From JAWBSP01 sp964632175 (GTDB lineage Archaea; Hadarchaeota; Hadarchaeia; Hadarchaeales; JAWBSP01): 8,153 nt of DNA. This document shows positions 1 through 6,000 of the stretch, in pieces. Numbering within the stretch: the stretch's first letter is position 1; every line of letters starts with the position of its first letter. The translations under genes and the position numbers were made by a program. The notes beneath the pieces are model-generated. The model had not been told where the DNA came from, did not search any database, and saw nothing but the letters and a program-made list of their open reading frames with translations. The stretch is taken from assembly GCA_964632175.1 (NCBI GenBank), contig CAZWBJ010000032.1, positions 1 through 8,153 of the forward strand, given 5' to 3'.

Positions 1-3000
1 GAAGCTGGAGGAGCTGTTGCTGGAGTTCCATCAGGCTGCGCACGTTCTCCTGAGTCGCCAAACCAGAAACTATCTCCTGCAGCTGGCTCGTGATCTGCTT
101 CATGTTTTCCACTGCGGAGGTCGCCTCGGCCGCAGCGTTCTGGAGGTTGATGGCCGCCTCCCGCATGGTCTCAACCGCCTGCTGGAACTGAAGGATGGTT
201 GCCGAGAGGGGGTCATACTCCGCCAAGACGTACGCCACCTCAAACTTCCAGGTGTTGTCCCAGGTGTTGTCCCAAGCCTCGATGGTGTAATTGACTATAT
301 CCAGCTTTCCGCCCAGATCTACGAACTCCCCTGCCTTCGACCTGTTCTCATAGGAGTAGTTCTCCGACTTGTATACTCTCAGGTAGGTGACATCCTGGAT
401 CCAGTACCTCTGGAGATACGGAAGTATGTCGAAGGTTATGCTGAGGTTCTCAAAGTTCTCGTAGAAAACGGGGTGGAGCCTCATGCCGAGGGAGGCCTGC
501 GTCATCTTGGTCCCGGGAACTGCCAAGAAGGCAGAGGGTGGAAGGTCGACGCAAACTAGGTTCTCGATCACCGAGTAGGGCTCAAGCTTGGTGGTGTCGA
601 ACTTGGTGAAACGCACCCAAACCATGGCGTTTTCTCTGTTTCTGAACTCCAGAACGAGATCAAAGATCCCCGCGAAAACATCCTTGCGATAGTAGCCGCT
701 GGAATCGGAAACGATCTGAAAGACGGGGACCCCCTCCTCATAGAATGTGAACTTGGCGCTCGCAATCGGGTACTCGTCGATGGTCAGAAGCCTGCCCTTT
801 ATGGTGATGGGGGTTCCGACAATCATGACGAGGGAATTCTCCCCCCTGATGCCGTTGGCGTCCAAGATCTTCGCTGTCACGTCGTACAGTCCGCGCTTCG
901 GGAAGACATGGGTGAACCAATAGTTCTCACCGTTCGGCCCGGTGAAATTCTCGGCAACCTTCTCCCCCTCAACGCAGAGTTCAACCTTGGTGCTAGGGAC
1001 GAGTAGATTATCGGGGAGGAGAAGTGCCGAACCAGTGAAGCGGAACGGCCGATTCTCGGGAGCGACCTCACCCTCGGGTACTAGGGAAAGCAGGATAGTC
1101 TTGACGGAGAGGGTAGCGGCATTTTCCTGGGCAAGCCCCCTCCGCTCGGTCATGCTCACCGAAATCGGATAATTGCCAATGGAAGTGGGGGCAGCCAGCC
1201 TTATGAAATAATACCCGTTCTCATCGGTCCGAACTAGCTGCTCCACGTTCTCCATCACCACCAGAACATCCTCGTTCTCCACTGGAGTGTTCTCCGGCCT
1301 CACTTTCGCCCAACCGAAGACCGTGAAGTTGTCGCCTGGATTCAGGATATAATCGTCAAGATAGACAGAGAGATCCAGGACCATCACCTTCACCACGTCT
1401 GCTCCAACCGCCGAGCCTGAGATGCCCTCCGCGGATGTTCCCATCACCTCGACATAATATGTGTACTCACCGAGAGCGGTGGGGGCCTGCAGGGGGAAGG
1501 GATACCTCCACCTTCCATCCCTCACGTGGATGAGTGGGTAGGTCACACCCTGGAAGGTCATCCTGAGCGGGTCGGTTTTCAGGCCCCTTGTCACTGGTAT
1601 AAGTTCGAGTCCATTGTTTTCAAGGATCTGAACGGCTAGGTAGAAGTTCTCACCCGGGTTCACCACCCCATCGAATTGGTTGTGTGAGTCGAGCGGGATA
1701 AACTCTCTAAACACGAGCTCCCTCGCCTCGACCACTCCCTCGTTCTCCCCAACAATCCCCTCGGGGTCGACCGTTCTGACACTTATCCTAAACCTCCGCG
1801 GGCTGGGAGAATCAAAGGTGTAAAGGTACGTGTAGCATCCATTCTCGTCGGTCTGCACCGTCTCAATCAGACCGCCCTCCTCTCTTATCTCAACGGGGTT
1901 GGTTGGGACCACTACATTGTCCGGCATAAGAACCGCGACCCCAGAAATGGTAAAGTCCTGGGTAAGCATGACGATGTTGTCCTCGAAGTTTAGCGAGAGC
2001 CAAACTGTCTTGACAAACAAGTCCACCTCAGTGGAGGCCGAGTAAATCCCCCTGTACTTGGACACGCTCACCGCTACTATGTAATCACCGATAGCGGCGG
2101 GGCAGGTGAAGGGTATACTGTAATAGCCGTTCTCGTCCGTTCTCCCCCCGCCCACGACCACCGTGTTACCGCCTTGATCTATCACCAGCAGGCTGACATC
2201 GAAGTTCTCAACCGGCTCGGTAAGCCCCGGGAAGCACAACATGATGTGTCCGAAGGCCACGTTGGGTTGGTTGGGATTGACGAGGTTATCCTGCAAGTTG
2301 ACTTGCAGGTCTATATACTTCACGGTAAGCGGTGCTTGGTTCTCACCTTTTATATTATCCTTATTCTCCTGGATGTAGACCCTGTAAGTGAAAATGCCAG
2401 CGGAGGAGGGTGTGTAGAAGTAGAAGGTGTACCTTCCATCGTAATCCGTCTCCGCCCAGCCGAGCAGATTCTCTTCATTTTCAGACTGACAATAGACCCA
2501 GACCTTCTCCAGCATCACTGGTTTGTTGTCCGGCATGAGGGTGGCCACGCCCGAGACCTTCAGCCTCTCGTTCTTGCTGGCCTCCGTCCTCGGCACATTT
2601 GCGGGATCGGCGATAGTGATGGAGAGGATGATGGTTTTGACCGTGAAGGCTTTCTGGGCGGATCCCACTATCCCGTCGGCGTTCACGGCCGTAACGCTGA
2701 GAATGTGGGGCCCAACCTGCTGCGGGCTGAGGTCCAGCTTGTAATCCCAAGAGTAGGATCCGTTCTCCGCCAGACCGTTGCCGATGGGTGTTCCGTCCAA
2801 GTAGAAGGATAGGCTGGCGTTCTCAGGCAGGCCCTCTGGTTTGACCGTGACCATCCCGCTTGCCCTTATCGTCTGGTCGATGTTCACCACCAAATCATCG
2901 AGCGAGAGGGTGACATCCAGTTTTCTTATCACCATCGAAACGGTGTTCTCCTCCGTCACCCCCTCCGGATCCGTGACTGAGACCTTGATCTCGTGCCAAC

Positions 3001-6000
3001 CGAGGAGGGTGGAGGAGTAGGTGGTGGAGTAGCTCCCGTCGGGACCTGTCACGGGTGTACGGACGAGTGAATTGTCAAAGTAGACCTGCACCGTCACATT
3101 TTCCACACTGAGGTTGTCTGGCTGCCAGCTCGCTCTGCCAAAGATGGTGAAGCTTTCGCCTGGGTTGACTACATCGTCCGAGAGGTGAACGGAGACGGCG
3201 AGGTCCAGCACGCGGAAGGTGAAGCCCTCACTCCAGTTCCCCTGATTCCCGGCTCTGTCAACAGCCGCAAGCCTCCAGTAGTAGGTTCCGACTGGCAGGG
3301 AGTTTTCTACCGGCAGGGTGAAGTAGTTTGCCTGCGTGGCGAAGCTCATGGGGGAGAGGAAATCTGGAGTGTTGTCGATCTGGAGGACGTAGTAGCTGAC
3401 GCCGCTCACCTCGGGGGTGAGGTCCGTGTTATCTTGGGCGTGCATCCACTGGAAGAAGGGAGTGTTGTCCGAGGTTATCTTCCCGTTTTCCGGCTGCCTG
3501 GGAGTTGGGGGGAGGGGCTTGACCCTGTCGACGACGAGGGTGAAGATGGACGACCAGGTCCCAGGAATGGTGGGCTCCGCCCTGTCGAATGCCCTTACCC
3601 TCCAGTAGTATCTTTCATCTGACGGGTAATACACCGTCACTTGGGCCGACTGCAGGTTGTCGGGGGTGCTGGAGAAGTACTGGGAGTCCAGCAAATCGGT
3701 GAAGTTCTCATCCCTCGCCACCTGGATTTGGTAGCGGTCAATCCCAGAAGCGTCCTTAACGTTCTCCCAGAAGTGAGCGACCACCACCACGTCCCCAACC
3801 ACATTATTTTCGGCGGCATCGTTCTCTGGGTGATAGAGCGCAGGCCCATAGGGTCTGGTCCTGTCGATCACAAAGTTCCAAACCGTGCAACTCCCCCAAG
3901 ACAGGGCGTTGCCAACCCGGTCGAGAGCCCTCACCCTGAAGTAATAGTTGTCTTCTGCCAGACCGCCCGCTGGATAGCCCGGATCTCCAAGTTCCCAGAC
4001 ATTGTCGGTGGAGGTGCCGCTGTATGCAATGGAGGAGAAGTCCGGATCGTTGTCCACCTGTATCTCGTAATACCAAACGCCTGCAACCTCGCCTGTTGGG
4101 GAGCCCGAGAGATCCGGCACGGAGTTCCAGCTCAGGGGCTGGTGGATCGCCCCGAAAATCCCGCCGTGCTGTGGGGAGTAGGTTGGCGCGACCGGCGGAA
4201 CCGTGTCTATCAGGAGGTTCCAGACTTGCGAGAAGGACCCAGCCTTGGGGGTGCCTCCCAGCACCCCGTCCCAAGCCCTAACCCTCCAGAAATAGTTCTC
4301 ATCCGAGAGCGCGGGGGACACCTTCCAGTTGTCGGTCAGGTTCTCGAGGAGAACCGGCGACCCAAAGTCCGCGTCGTTGTCCACCCAGAGCTCGTACTTC
4401 ACCCCTGAGACATCGTAGACGCTCGTCCAAGAAAAGTAGGGGGTGTTGTCGCTGGTTATCGTTCCGTCCTCGGGGAACAGAAGGGTCGGGGTGGGCGGCG
4501 GGTTGTTATCGACCATAAGCCTGAAGGCGGGTTCGAAGCCACTGGCGTTCCCGGCCCAGTCCCAGGCCCTGACCCTCCAGTAGTATATGTTGTCCGCAAG
4601 CGTCGTGCCGTACGAGGTGGCGGTCACATTCTCACGAACAGTCCAGCTGGAGAAGGTGTTGTCGGTCGATACCCAGATCTCGTAGCACCTGACACCGGCA
4701 ACATCCCCAGTTGCGGAGCGGGACCTGTCAGCAACGTCCATCCACTCGAAGGTGATGTCGGAGGAGTTCAGAATTGAGTTGTCCGCAGGCTGGGATTTGG
4801 AGGGAACATCCGGTGGGAGGGTATCAAGCAGCACATCCCACACGACCGACCAAGAGCTCCAGTTGCCCGCGTTGTCCCTCGCCTTCACCCTCCAGTAGTA
4901 CCTCTCGTCCAAGGGGGCACCTCCCTCGTAGAAGTAGTGGGTGGCTAGAGAGACATCACAGGTGAGACTCCAGTGGTAGGGGGGTGCGGAATCGAAGGCC
5001 GTCGAATTGTCGACCTCGATGATGTACGCACCCATCTTGGGTATCCCCCACGCATCTGTGGCATCGGCCCAGTCGAACTCTATCTTTCCGCTCGGGTGGT
5101 TGGTCATGGATCCGTCAGATGGGGAAAGGAGAGAGGGTGGCGCTGGTGGAGTGAGGTCCACCACCACGATCCAAGAGGCCTCCGAGTCGCTCACGTTCCC
5201 AGCCCAGTCCCAGGCCCTTACCCACCACCTCCACTCGCCCTCAGGCACGATCACGGTGAGCCAGGTGTTCACCACATTCTCCGTTATCCTGTAGCCCGTT
5301 GCCACATTCTCGATTACTATTTCGTACCACCGCACCCCCGCGTTCTCGCCCGTGGGGGAACCGGAAGTGTCGATGGAAGGATTCCAAGAAAACTTCAGAA
5401 GGTTTTCCTTCGTCACCACATGGTTGTTTGGATCATCCACACCCGTGTCGTTTTCCACCGTCACCTTGGCAGGGATCGAGGGCTTGACAGTATCGATGAG
5501 AATGGAGAAAGAGGAGGAGAACCCGCTCACGTTCCCAGCCCAGTCCCAAGCCCTCACCCTCCAGTAGTATAGCTCGTCCGAAAGCTCAACCTGCCTGTTT
5601 GTCCCGCTGAGGTTCTCGACCAGCACTGGTGAGTCGAAATCGGGATCGTTATCCAGCCAGAACTCGTAGTACCTCACCCCCGAGTTCTCAAGGGTTGGCG
5701 ACCAGGATGTGTCCACCACCTCCGACCAAGTGAACAGGGGGTGGTTGTCGTTCGTCTTCGTGCCGTTCGCGGGTGAAAGAGGCGTGGGGACCTCCGGTGG
5801 CCGGGTGTCCACGAGTAGTGTTCTGGAGGCGGAGGTGCTGAAGTTCCCGGCGTTGTCCCAGACCCTAACCCTCCAGAACCAGTTCTCGTCGGGCAACTCA
5901 ACCTGCGCCGAGTTATCCGTCCGGTTTTCCTGATAGTAGGGAGAAGAAAAGTCGGAATCGTTGTCCACCCAAAGCTCGTATGCCGCCACCCCGGCCACCT

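Noticed and set aside
3804..4274. Minus-strand open frame of 156 codons in another register, and shorter ones at 2481-2750, 5674-6027 and 7446-7733
   Set aside because: They overlap the repeat array in a shifted frame and show low-complexity Arg/Pro/Gly translation. Conservation between repeats follows only the main frame.
3641..4408. Plus-strand open frame of 255 codons, and similar ones at 17-559, 2174-2812, 3185-3622, 4973-5572, 6533-6724 and 6785-7453
   Set aside because: All of these start in the frame that shares codon boundaries with the giant minus-strand gene. The gene rarely uses TTA, CTA and TCA codons, whose complements are the stops of that frame, so long antisense frames arise by chance. 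Their products are Pro/Val/Arg-rich mirrors of the repeats with no recognisable domain.
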